Shown piece by piece: positions 53,195-63,263 of a DNA stretch of 64,000 nucleotides. Under the pieces are notes generated by a model. It was not told where the DNA came from. It worked only from the letters and a program-made list of their open reading frames with translations, and ran no database searches. The stretch covers positions 62,001 through 126,000 of the forward strand of contig NZ_QVLT01000009.1 of the NCBI RefSeq assembly GCF_003417065.2. The letters run 5' to 3'. The stretch comes from Hymenobacter lapidiphilus (GTDB taxonomy: Bacteria; Bacteroidota; Bacteroidia; Cytophagales; Hymenobacteraceae). The position numbers were made by a program, and so were the translations under genes. Position 1 is the first letter of the stretch. Each line of letters starts with the position of its first letter.

Positions 53195-53492
53195 ATTCTG
53201 TTGTCTGAAGAATGTGCGGGCCGATATATTTTGATAGGCCGGGCTCCGTTAGCAGTTCAACATCGCGCCCCAACAGACTTTCCAGGAAGTCGAGGACCTC
53301 AAAAAAGCCCTGAAATGTCTTCCGGCCCTCCGCGAAATCCACCAGCAAATCCACGTCGCTCTCCGGTCCGGCCTCGTCGCGTACAAACGAACCGAACAAG
53401 CCCAGGCGGGCCACACCCAGCGCCCGCAGCTGCTCGCGCTGCTGCTGCAGACGGGCTATTACTTCGGCTTTATTTTGAACGGGTGTATTCAT
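53172..53492 (-). CDS. mntA: MntA-like minimal nucleotidyltransferase antitoxin
   Basis: 106 residues. The nucleotidyltransferase motif GS-x10-D-x-D is intact at Gly 34, Ser 35, Asp 46 and Asp 48 (FGSFVRDEAGPESDVDLL). A third acidic residue is likely in GRDVELLTE. Such proteins transfer AMP to the HepT toxin. A -7-like box (TAAACTTG, 53497-53504 on the minus strand) sits five bases before the start, so the leader would be very short. The pair lies between clpB and a decayed clpB fragment. Confidence 0.92.
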   Translation of the reverse strand: MNTPVQNKAEVIARLQQQREQLRALGVARLGLFGSFVRDEAGPESDVDLLVDFAEGRKTFQGFFEVLDFLESLLGRDVELLTEPGLSKYIGPHILQTTEYVISAAA

Positions 53493-53507
53493 AAGCCAAG
53501 TTTACGC

Positions 53508-53540
53508 AAAAAAGCCCCGCCGGCACAACGCCAGCGGGGC
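53508..53540 (-). terminator. Terminator of clpB
   Basis: GCCCCGC and GCGGGGC pair around a 13-nt loop, with six As on the left giving a T-run in the minus-strand transcript. It lies 22 bp after the clpB stop. Confidence 0.85.
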
Positions 53541-53562
53541 TCCTCGTTCCCAATAAACCCAA

Positions 53563-56184
<2,622 letters not shown>

Positions 56185-56203
56185 GGCTAGTCGTTGTTAA
56201 GTG

Positions 56204-56228
56204 AGAACTTCAGGGTGTGAGAAGTTCT
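56204..56228. promoter_or_regulatory. Inverted repeat 8-9-8 upstream of clpB
   Basis: AGAACTTC (56204-56211), a 9-bp spacer and GAAGTTCT (56221-56228) form a perfect inverted repeat just upstream of the clpB start. The architecture is that of CIRCE (9-9-9), but the half-site differs from TTAGCACTC. Confidence 0.6.
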
Positions 56229-56342
56229 ACGACGAGGCTAGCAAATGGGGTGCGAGAGGCGCGGGGCTGACTTTTTGGCCTTATTTGATGACTAATTTGA
56301 ATTAAGTCGAGTCGATTTGTCGCTATTGATGCTTACTTGCTT

Positions 56343-57092
56343 ATGAATTCACAGTCAAAATGCCATATGGAAGAGAATCTAAGCAAGTCATTAATAGGCG
56401 CTACAGCTTCTAATTTAACGGATATCACTAAGGATGTAATTGAAACCCTATTCGATTCAATCTTGGACGACGGTTTTGTCAAAAGCATACCGGTAGTAAA
56501 TACTGTCCATTCTCTATATAAAATGGGTTTAGGTATTAGAGAGAGGATTTTTATAAAAATGCTTCTTAAGTTTTTATTAGAACTAAAAAATATTTCAATT
56601 GAAGAAAGAGAAACGTTTGTTATTAAACTTCAAGAAAAAGAATATGGTGATGATGTGGGAGAAAAAATTATAATAATATTAGATAAGATAGACGATTCGG
56701 ACAAGGCATCAATGATTGGTAAACTATTCAGCGCTTATATTCGAGGTAAATTTGAATTCGAGGACTTTTTAAGACTGTCTCATATTATTAATAACTCATT
56801 CGTAGGTGATATCAAAATGCTGCCTAAATACTTTTCAGATGAAAAAGCAATATGGAGATTAGATGATGATTTTGCAAACAAACTAAATCGTATAGGCCTA
56901 GTCTCTTCAAAAATAAAACCTGATTTTATAGCGAAAACAAACAAGGAGCGTTTTTCAGGCTCGGAGAGTCATTTAGATTATGTGGTTAGCTACAGTCTGA
57001 ATAATGATGCTCTGATTATAGTTAGAGAGGTATTTGATCTTGAATGGATTGAAAAATTATATCAAACTTATAGCAAAAATCACAAAAATTAA
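56343..57092 (+). CDS. AT-rich protein of unknown function
   Basis: 249 residues from the ATG at 56343; a second Met ten codons later is possible. It is soluble and mostly helical, with a hydrophobic first third (FVKSIPVVNTVHSLYKMGLG, then RIFIKMLLKFLLELKNISIE) and a middle region DKIDDSDKASMIGKLFSAYI, then GKFEFEDFLRLSHIINNSF. The C-terminal 60 residues look like a small beta-domain (DYVVSYSLNNDALIIVREVF). Base composition is far lower in GC than the rest of the window. Proteins of this pattern recur as orphans in many bacteria, but I cannot assign a function. It is likely horizontally acquired. Confidence 0.75.
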   Translation: MNSQSKCHMEENLSKSLIGATASNLTDITKDVIETLFDSILDDGFVKSIPVVNTVHSLYKMGLGIRERIFIKMLLKFLLELKNISIEERETFVIKLQEKEYGDDVGEKIIIILDKIDDSDKASMIGKLFSAYIRGKFEFEDFLRLSHIINNSFVGDIKMLPKYFSDEKAIWRLDDDFANKLNRIGLVSSKIKPDFIAKTNKERFSGSESHLDYVVSYSLNNDALIIVREVFDLEWIEKLYQTYSKNHKN

Positions 57093-57353
57093 CGCTGAGT
57101 ACCACGGTCATAACATATCAGTCGGATGCGAGCCCATTATACCGTTGTGGGTGAATTAATCATAGGAGATATTGTAGCCAAGTGATGTTTGAGAAGTGTT
57201 AACTGGCTGACTGGTCCGCTTGGTTACTGCCTCACGAACAGCGCACAACCAAGTGAGCTACGACAGCTGTCAACGTCAATTAGCCGAAGTTTAGCACCAG
57301 AAACATCCGGGCTGGTAGTTTAGGTTTTTCAGGAGGAAAAGTAACGTATGTTG

Positions 57354-57755
57354 CTACTCCACCAGCTCGCCGCGCTCGTGCAGCCAGTCGAATATCAACT
57401 GGTCGACGGCTGATACCTGGGGGCGGTGGCGGTAGGTGAGCCAGACTACTTCCTCAATTTCGGCGGCGGGCTGCAGCGTGCCGGTGTAGGTGGCGGCGTA
57501 GAGCGTCATCTGCACCAGTACTTCGGGAGCGTGGCCGTGAGCGGGAGCTGTGAACACGCCGCGCGGCTGCAGGCTGGCCGGGTCCAGGGCCACGGTCAGC
57601 TCCTCGCGGATTTCGCGCAGCAGCGTCTGGGCATCGGTTTCGCCCGGTTCGCGCTTGCCGCCGGGCAGGTAGTAGCGGTCTTTGCCCCGGCTGCGGGTGC
57701 TCAGCACGCGGCCTTCGTGCAGATGGAGCCAGGCTATTTTGTCAATCAGCGGCAT
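57354..57755 (-). CDS. NUDIX hydrolase
   Basis: 133 residues. The Nudix box is GGKREPGETDAQTLLREIRE followed by EL, which fits G-x5-E-x7-REUxEExGU with the final Gly replaced. Substrate is uncertain; the order (MPLIDKIAWLHLHEGRVLST at the start, then APAHGHAPEVLVQMTLYAAT) resembles small pyrophosphatases that clean up modified nucleotides. A 37-residue membrane peptide gene lies 9 bp upstream and is probably co-transcribed. Confidence 0.9.
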   Translation of the reverse strand: MPLIDKIAWLHLHEGRVLSTRSRGKDRYYLPGGKREPGETDAQTLLREIREELTVALDPASLQPRGVFTAPAHGHAPEVLVQMTLYAATYTGTLQPAAEIEEVVWLTYRHRPQVSAVDQLIFDWLHERGELVE

Positions 57756-57764
57756 GGGGACGGG

Positions 57765-57878
57765 CTATTGGCATTGCACCACGAAGTACGCGGCAACGGC
57801 CACCAGCGCCACCGAGCCGAAGCGCAGCGCCAGAAATACCCAGGCGGGTAGTTCGGGTTTTTGGGGCGGGTAAGGCAT
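57765..57878 (-). CDS. 37-residue single-pass membrane peptide
   Basis: The ATG at 57878 opens a frame of 37 codons: MPYPPQKPELPAWVFLALRF, then a hydrophobic stretch GSVALVAVAAYFVV and the end QCQ. It has a Pro-rich N-terminus and one membrane segment. Its stop lies 9 bp before the NUDIX start, and codon use matches the neighbours, so it is likely to be real though too short to be caught by most gene finders. Function unknown; small hydrophobic proteins often bind a larger partner. Confidence 0.6.
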   Translation of the reverse strand: MPYPPQKPELPAWVFLALRFGSVALVAVAAYFVVQCQ

Positions 57879-57910
57879 AGCGGAGGAGGAGTTTGGATGA
57901 ATACGTTAGA

Positions 57911-58116
57911 ACGTCATGCTGAGCGGAAGAACGTCATGCTGGGCAGAAGAACGTTATGATGAGCGGAGGCGCAGCCGTAGTCGAAGCATATCTCTACCGC
58001 AATGCTAATACTGTCTAATGGCTCCCCCTCTCCTTTTTCGGAGAGGGGGCCGGGGGGTGAGGCGTAACGTTGAACGAAGCAGTAGAGATGCTTCGGCTCC
58101 GCTCAGCATGACGTTC
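57911..58116. repeat. GTCATGCTGAGC element with triple left arm
   Basis: The left side has three copies of AACGTCATGCTGAGCGGAAG-like sequence in tandem. The right side has AGTAGAGATGCTTCGGCTCC and GCTCAGCATGACGTT. A GGCTCCCCCTCTCC/GGAGAGGGGG hairpin (58019-58050) lies in the centre. Confidence 0.75.
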
Positions 58117-58138
58117 TTTTTTTACTGTCAGCCGCTAC

Positions 58139-59092
58139 TTACGCACCAGCCGCTGCGGGCATGGTTTGCAGCAGCCACTGGTAGAGCCGGTCCACGTCGG
58201 CTTTGCGGAACAGCTCGGTGCCGGGGTTAATGGTGGCGGCCGTGCCGCAGGCCACGCCCAGGCGGGCGGTTTCGCGCAGGCTGCGGCCCTCGCTCAGGCC
58301 GTGCACGAGGCCGGCCACCATGCTGTCGCCGGCGCCCACGGTGCTGCGTTTTTTCACCGACGGCGCGGGCACGTAATCGGCGCCCGCGGCCGATACGATG
58401 CAGGCACCCTGCGGGCCCATCGACACAACTACGATTTCGCACTTGCCCTCGGTTACCAGCTGGCCGGCGGCACTGGCTACGGCCTGGCTGTCGAGCTCCT
58501 CCGCGCCCACCATTTTGCTCAGCTCGCCCACGTTGGGCTTGGCCAGGTACACGCCCGCATCGAGCAGCGCCAGCAGGGCCGGGCCCGAGGTGTCGGCCAC
58601 CACTTTCACGCCCAGCTCGCGGGCAGCGCGGGCAATGCGGGCCAGCAGCTCGGGCTCGACGCCGGGCGGCAGGCTGCCGCTGATAACCAGAAACTCGGGC
58701 GGCTCGGGGAATTCCTGCAGCGCCTGTAGCACCTGCTGCTGCTCCTCGGGCCGGAGCGGGGTGCCGGGCATCCCGAAACGGTACTGCTGGCTGGTGGAAG
58801 CATCGACCACGATAAAGTTCTCGCGGGTCCAGCCCTCCACTTCTATGGGGCGCTGCTCGATGTGCTCGTCACTCAGCAGCTGGCGCAGCAACTGGCCGCT
58901 GGGGCCGCCCACCGGAAACACGGCCACCGAGTCGGAGCCCAGCCGCCGCAGCGCCCGGCTCACGTTGATGCCGCCGCCGCCGGGCTCGAACTTGGGCGCT
59001 TCGCAACGCAGCTTGTGGTCGGGGATGATGTGGTCGGCGGTGGTGCTTTTATCAACCGTGGGGTTGAGCGTGAGCGTGACGATGCGGGGCAT
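58139..59092 (-). CDS. PfkB-family hexose kinase (phosphofructokinase type)
   Basis: 317 residues from the ATG at 59092 (MPRIVTLTLNPTVDKSTTAD); an earlier in-frame Met would translate the neighbouring palindrome. The ribokinase-like fold is clear: GGGGINVSRALRRLGSDSVA for substrate binding, then VISGSLPPGVEPELLARIAR and the anion hole with the catalytic Asp in STVGAGDSMVAGLVHGL. The closest type is the 1-phosphofructokinase / 6-phosphofructokinase II (PfkB) branch; which one cannot be decided by eye. It is a single gene between repeats. Confidence 0.92.
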   Translation of the reverse strand: MPRIVTLTLNPTVDKSTTADHIIPDHKLRCEAPKFEPGGGGINVSRALRRLGSDSVAVFPVGGPSGQLLRQLLSDEHIEQRPIEVEGWTRENFIVVDASTSQQYRFGMPGTPLRPEEQQQVLQALQEFPEPPEFLVISGSLPPGVEPELLARIARAARELGVKVVADTSGPALLALLDAGVYLAKPNVGELSKMVGAEELDSQAVASAAGQLVTEGKCEIVVVSMGPQGACIVSAAGADYVPAPSVKKRSTVGAGDSMVAGLVHGLSEGRSLRETARLGVACGTAATINPGTELFRKADVDRLYQWLLQTMPAAAGA

Positions 59093-59119
59093 AAGCGAAG
59101 GAATAATAGAAACAGGAGA

Positions 59120-59231
59120 ACGACGTAGGGGCGGGGCTTGTCCCCGCCCGCCGTTGAACGACCACCGTTGCAACCAGTGGCGGGCGTATCGTTTAGGAGG
59201 CGGGCGGGGATAAGCCCCGCCCCTACGTCGT
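59120..59231. repeat. GGGGCGGGGCTTG palindromic element, copy 3
   Basis: ACGACGTAGGGGCGGGGCTT on the left pairs with AAGCCCCGCCCCTACGTCGT on the right. Inside, GTTGAACGACC and a CGCCTCC/GGCGGGCG stretch match copy 1 and copy 2. It lies between the divergent kinase and esterase genes. Confidence 0.88.
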
Positions 59232-59348
59232 GCTTTAAATACGTAACTCGTACCAACGGCTAAACATAGCACGAGTTTTCGCGTCTAGCATAGAACCGCC
59301 GCGCGACGCGGGGCCACAATGTCAGTTCTGTTCTTCTTCCTCTTTCCC

Positions 59349-60524
59349 ATGATGCGCCAACTACTCCTCCTAACTAGCCTGCTGCTCACGTTCGCGCCGT
59401 CGGCCCGAGCCCAACAAACCATTACCGGCTCCATCCGTTTCGGCGGCCTCGTGCGCGACTACCGCCTCTACGTGCCCAAGGCCTACGACGGCACCCGGCC
59501 CGTGCCACTGCTGCTCAACCTGCACGGCTTCGGCTCCAATGCCAGCGAGCAGGAACAGTACGGCGACTTCCGCGCCATTGCCGACACGGCCAACTTCCTC
59601 GTCGTGCACCCCAACGGCACGGTTGGCGCCACCGGCCAGCGCTTCTGGAACACCTTCCTGCCCTACGCCGCCGGTGGGCCCGACGATGTGGGCTTTCTCG
59701 GCGCCCTCATCGACTCACTCAGCGCCAAATACCGCGTCAACCAGCAGCGCCTGTACAGCACCGGCATGAGCAACGGCGGCTTCATGAGCTACGAGCTGGC
59801 CTGCCGGCTCAACAGCCGCATTGCCGCCATTGCCTCGGTTACGGGCAGCATGATAGCCAGCCACCTCGACGCTTGCACCCCCGTGCGGGCCGTGCCGGTG
59901 CTCGAAATCCACGGCACAGCCGATGCCACCGTGCCCTACCAAGGCAACGGCAACTTCGTGCCCATTCCGGACCTGGTAGCGGCCTGGGCCCAGCGCAACG
60001 GCTGCAACCCCACGCCCGTCATCACCCAAGTGCCCAATATCAACACCACCGACGGCAGCACGGCCGAGCGGCAGGTATTCAGTGGGGGGCGCAATGGCAG
60101 CGTGGTCGAGCATTACCGCATCATCGGGGGCGGCCACACCTGGCCGGGCGCGCCCGTCAACATAGGGGTGACCAATCGCGACATTGATGCCAGCAAAGTA
60201 GTCTGGCAGTTTCTGCGTCGCTACCAGCTCGGCGGATTGATTACGGCCACCTCGGCGGCGACCCGTCCCAACTCGGCCGAGCTGCTGCTGGCTCCCAACC
60301 CGGCACGTAATCAAGTCAGCATCCGCTCGACGCTGGGCCCGCTGGAGTCCGGTCGGGTGCGCGTGGCCGATGCGGCGGGCCGCACCGTACCCGCCACTTT
60401 CCGGCGCGGCACCGACGGCGGCCTGCTGCTCTCTACCGCTGGCTGGGCCGCCGGCAGCTACTGGCTCCGGGCCGAAGTGAAAGGCCGCACCCTGTACCGG
60501 CAGTTGCTGAAAACGGCGGAGTAG
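59349..60524 (+). CDS. Secreted esterase (LpqC/PHB-depolymerase type) with T9SS sorting domain
   Basis: 391 residues from the ATG at 59349. A signal peptide (LLLLTSLLLTFAPSARAQ) is followed by an alpha/beta-hydrolase domain. The nucleophile is Ser 141 in GMSNGGFMS, the oxyanion segment is LLLNLHGFGSNA, and the later Asp and His are in EIHGTADATVPY and GGGHTWPG. The order is that of LpqC/feruloyl-esterase and PHB-depolymerase-like enzymes. The last 80 residues (LLLAPNPARNQVSIRS ... GSYWLRAEVKGRTLYRQLLK) are a type A sorting domain, so it should be exported by the type IX system. The ester substrate is unknown. Confidence 0.9.
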   Translation: MMRQLLLLTSLLLTFAPSARAQQTITGSIRFGGLVRDYRLYVPKAYDGTRPVPLLLNLHGFGSNASEQEQYGDFRAIADTANFLVVHPNGTVGATGQRFWNTFLPYAAGGPDDVGFLGALIDSLSAKYRVNQQRLYSTGMSNGGFMSYELACRLNSRIAAIASVTGSMIASHLDACTPVRAVPVLEIHGTADATVPYQGNGNFVPIPDLVAAWAQRNGCNPTPVITQVPNINTTDGSTAERQVFSGGRNGSVVEHYRIIGGGHTWPGAPVNIGVTNRDIDASKVVWQFLRRYQLGGLITATSAATRPNSAELLLAPNPARNQVSIRSTLGPLESGRVRVADAAGRTVPATFRRGTDGGLLLSTAGWAAGSYWLRAEVKGRTLYRQLLKTAE

Positions 60525-60631
60525 AGACGCAATATCTTGCATCTCGTCGTTTTGACGTTAGCTGATATTGAACGGCTAACGTAAAAAGACTAGCGTAAGC
60601 AACGACGAGACGCAAGATATTGCGTCTCTAC
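60521..60631. repeat. Palindrome overlapping the stop codon of the esterase gene
   Basis: GTAGAGACGCAATATCTTGC (60521-60540) and GCAAGATATTGCGTCTCTAC (60612-60631) are exact complements, and CTCGTCGTT/AACGACGAG extends the stem. The left arm contains the TAG stop codon itself. Confidence 0.88.
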
Positions 60632-60689
60632 AGCCGTTCTTGCCAATCCAAACTTGCTTCCAACTCCTGACTTCTAACTTCAAAACAGC

Positions 60690-61474
60690 ATGCCCGAGCT
60701 TGCTTTGCGCACCGTGGAGGTGACGCGCTACGTGATTCCGCTGCGCGAAGGCGGCTCGCTGCCCGCGCTGGTGGAGGCCGACGACGGTTTTATGTACGTG
60801 CTCAAATTCCGGGGCGCGGGGCAGGGGCTGAAGGCGTTGATTGCCGAGCTGGTGGTGGGCGAGCTGGCCCGGCAATTGGGTCTGCGGATGCCCGAGCTGG
60901 TGTTTATCAATCTGGACGAAGCCTTCGGCCGCACCGAGCCCGACGAGGAAATCCAGGATCTGCTGCGCTTCAGCACCGGCCTCAACCTGGGCCTCCACTT
61001 TCTGGCCGGCGCCGCACCTTCGACCCGCTACTGCTCGACGTGGAGCCACGGCTGGCCTCGCTCATCGTGTGGCTCGACTGCCTGACGCTGAACGTGGACC
61101 GCACCGCCCGGAACACCAACCTGCTCATGTGGCACCGCGAGCTGTGGCTCATCGACCACGGCGCGGCCCTGTACGTGCACCACGCCGGGGCCGGCTGGGC
61201 GGCACCCAAGCCGCGGCCGTTTTCGCAAGTCAAAGACCACGTACTGCTGCCCCAGGCCACCGAGCTGCCCTGGGCCGACGCCGAAGGCCACGCCCGCCTC
61301 ACACCCGCCGTTATCGAGGCCATCGTAGCCCTGGTGCCCGACGACTGGCTGCAGGAGCCCGATGTGAGCCCCGAAGAGCAGCGGGCCCAGTACGTGCAGT
61401 TTATCACGGCCCGCCTGGCCGATTCCGCCGCCTTCGTTGCCGAAGCTGAAGCCGCCCGCCATGCACTTGTTTGA
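60690..61474 (+). pseudogene. HipA-family kinase-like protein, one-base frameshift
   Basis: The first frame starts MPELALRTVEVTRYVIPLRE at 60690 and runs through GQGLKALIAELVVGELARQL and GLHFLAGA, then is lost. The second frame resumes with VEPRLASLIVWLDCLTLNVD, then RTARNTNLLMWHRELWLIDH with the catalytic-loop type Asp/Asn pattern and GAALYVHHAG, and ends at 61474. Adding one base near 61014 (GCCGCACC to GCCGCCACC) joins them as ATFDPLLLDVEPR. The restored length is 261 residues. HipA-family kinases of this short kind usually sit next to DUF3037, as here. If the lesion is real the kinase is inactive. Confidence 0.85.
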
Positions 61475-61844
61475 GTATGCCGTGCTGCGGGTGGTACCCC
61501 GCGTAGAGCGCGAAGAATTCCTGAACGTGGGCGTGATTCTGTACTGCGCGTCCCAGGGCTTCCTGGAAACCCGCTGCCAGCTGTCCGAAGCCCGCCTGCA
61601 GGCCTTCGCCGGCCCAGCCCACCAGCTCGATTTCGACGACCTGCGGGCCCGGCTGCGGGCCTTCGAGCGGATTTGTGCCGGCCGCCGCGAGGGTGGGCCC
61701 ATCGGGCAATTTGCTCCGGCCTCGCGCTTCCGCTGGCTCACGGCCACCCGTAGCACTGTGGTGCAGACCTCGCCCGTCCACCCCGGCCTCTGCCCCGACC
61801 CGGCCGCCACGCTCGAACAGCTCTATAGTCAGTTGGTACTTTAA
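61461..61844 (+). CDS. DUF3037-domain protein
   Basis: 127 residues from the ATG at 61461 (MHLFEYAVLRVVPRVEREEF), overlapping the upstream HipA-like gene by 14 bp. The family pattern is YAVLRVVPRVEREEFLNVGV and ILYCASQGFLETRC, then ASRFRWLTATRSTVVQTSPV, HPGLC. DUF3037 proteins are paired with HipA-like kinases in many bacteria, but no function has been established. Start overlap suggests translational coupling. Confidence 0.9.
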   Translation: MHLFEYAVLRVVPRVEREEFLNVGVILYCASQGFLETRCQLSEARLQAFAGPAHQLDFDDLRARLRAFERICAGRREGGPIGQFAPASRFRWLTATRSTVVQTSPVHPGLCPDPAATLEQLYSQLVL

Positions 61845-61927
61845 TTATTGCTGCTGTGCAGCGACGGCTCCGGGCACTTCCCAGCGGCAGGAGGGAGCAG
61901 TCAAATGTAATGGCGCCGCCCGGTAGT

Positions 61928-62503
61928 TTAGGCAGCAGGTGAGGCCGAGGTTTGCGGGGCCAGCTGCTGGAGCATGCGCAGTAGTAGCTGGTACAACTCC
62001 CGCAGCTGATCCGGCTCTATCACGGCCCGCTCCAGGTGGAAGGTGAGCAGCAGCGGCGCATCAGCCGCGTCCGAGTCGGGGGCGAGCGTGAAACGGGCCG
62101 CGGGATGGTGCAGCAGCGTCTGGTGCACCGCCGGATCGGCGAGCAGGCGGCGCAGGGTGTTGGGGTCGTTGGTGGTGATGATGAACGTCTGGTCCAGCTC
62201 GGCATAACCCAGCTCCACGTCTTCCAGGCCCAGCAGCTTGCCGATTTCGTGCACCCAGTCCTGCTCGTGGAGAGCGAAGCGCAGGGCCGGCTGGCCGGGC
62301 ACCACGGCCCGGAGGGTAGTCAGCTCGTAGCCACCTTCGAAGCCGCCGCCCAGGTCAATGTCCAGCTCCAGGCGCACGCAGTAAGGCGGCTGGCGGAGGT
62401 CGGCGCGGTAGTCGAACAAATCGGGCTGGCTGGCCATGTCGGCGGCTACCTGCGCCCAAAGGGCCGGCTCGGAGTCGGCGGTAAACGTGCGAATGGCATC
62501 CAT
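61928..62503 (-). CDS. Hypothetical cytoplasmic protein
   Basis: 191 residues from the ATG at 62503 (MDAIRTFTADSEPALWAQVA); a TTG five codons earlier is less likely. No signal or membrane helix. The central region (FEGGYELTTLRAVVPGQPAL, then LGYAELDQTFIITTNDPNTL and RRLLADPAVHQTLL) resembles the FDRRFVVRGDDP pattern found in DUF3137-like proteins, but that is only a similarity by eye. The C-terminus is a helix with several Leu. It is convergent with the DUF3037 gene. Confidence 0.6.
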   Translation of the reverse strand: MDAIRTFTADSEPALWAQVAADMASQPDLFDYRADLRQPPYCVRLELDIDLGGGFEGGYELTTLRAVVPGQPALRFALHEQDWVHEIGKLLGLEDVELGYAELDQTFIITTNDPNTLRRLLADPAVHQTLLHHPAARFTLAPDSDAADAPLLLTFHLERAVIEPDQLRELYQLLLRMLQQLAPQTSASPAA

Positions 62504-62573
62504 AGCAAACGAGGGCAAAGTGAGTGCTTATTTCTACTCCGCACCGCTAGGTTGGGTTGTGCCTGGCTAGTGG

Positions 62574-63263
62574 CTACAGGTGTACGCCCAGCCGAAAGCC
62601 CATCGGCAGGTAAGCGCCCGCGTGGCCGTAGTCGCTGCTCGTGGTGTCGAACTGCCGGCTGGGCATGGTGGTTCGGGAAGTGGCCTGCCGCAGCCCCAGG
62701 CCCAGAAAAATGTCTAGGAAGAAAGGAGTGCCCGGGGCTTCTACCTGGTGGCCGACTACCAACGTAGCCCCGTACCGGTCGATGGTTTCGGTTTGGTTGC
62801 GCAGGCGGTTTTGGTAGTAGGAAAGGCCATCCTCGGCCAGCTCCGACTGCCAGCTTGGGGCCTGAAAATCCAGGCGAAAATGCTGGTAATTCAATCCGTA
62901 GGCCAGGTAAGTGCCCGCCAGCGGGGTAGGGCGGGGGCCGAGGTAGAAACGGTGTTGCGCAGCCAGCCCGAAGCCCCGCACCCGGTCGGCATTTCCCTCG
63001 TGCCGGTCCGAGGTCAGCTCGCCCACCGGCCCGCGGTAGAGCTGCGGCGTGAGGACCACCGTTTGCCGGCCGCCAGGTCTACCAATCGTCCTTTCCGCGC
63101 TAAAATGGTAGCCGCTGGCCAGCAATGGCAGCCAATCGACTGCCAGCCCCCAGGTGTGCGTGGCCGCGCCGGGGGGCGTGGCTGGCAGCGCGGGGCCCGA
63201 CTGACCTCGCGCCTGCGCCAGTAGCCCCAGGCTCAACAGCCCAACTCCGAGCAGTCGTTTCAT
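62574..63263 (-). CDS. Predicted outer-membrane beta-barrel-like protein
   Basis: 229 residues from the ATG at 63263. The signal peptide is MKRLLGVGLLSLGLLAQARG. The mature part is made of alternating strands with aromatic ends (TWGLAVDWLPLLASGYHFSA, then LAGTYLAYGLNYQHFRLDFQ and FFLDIFLGLGLRQATSR) and finishes YLPMGFRLGVHL, as expected for a small outer-membrane barrel. There is no specific family assignment. Its ATG overlaps the stop of the upstream lipoprotein gene by four bases (ATGA), so the two form an operon. Confidence 0.7.
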   Translation of the reverse strand: MKRLLGVGLLSLGLLAQARGQSGPALPATPPGAATHTWGLAVDWLPLLASGYHFSAERTIGRPGGRQTVVLTPQLYRGPVGELTSDRHEGNADRVRGFGLAAQHRFYLGPRPTPLAGTYLAYGLNYQHFRLDFQAPSWQSELAEDGLSYYQNRLRNQTETIDRYGATLVVGHQVEAPGTPFFLDIFLGLGLRQATSRTTMPSRQFDTTSSDYGHAGAYLPMGFRLGVHL

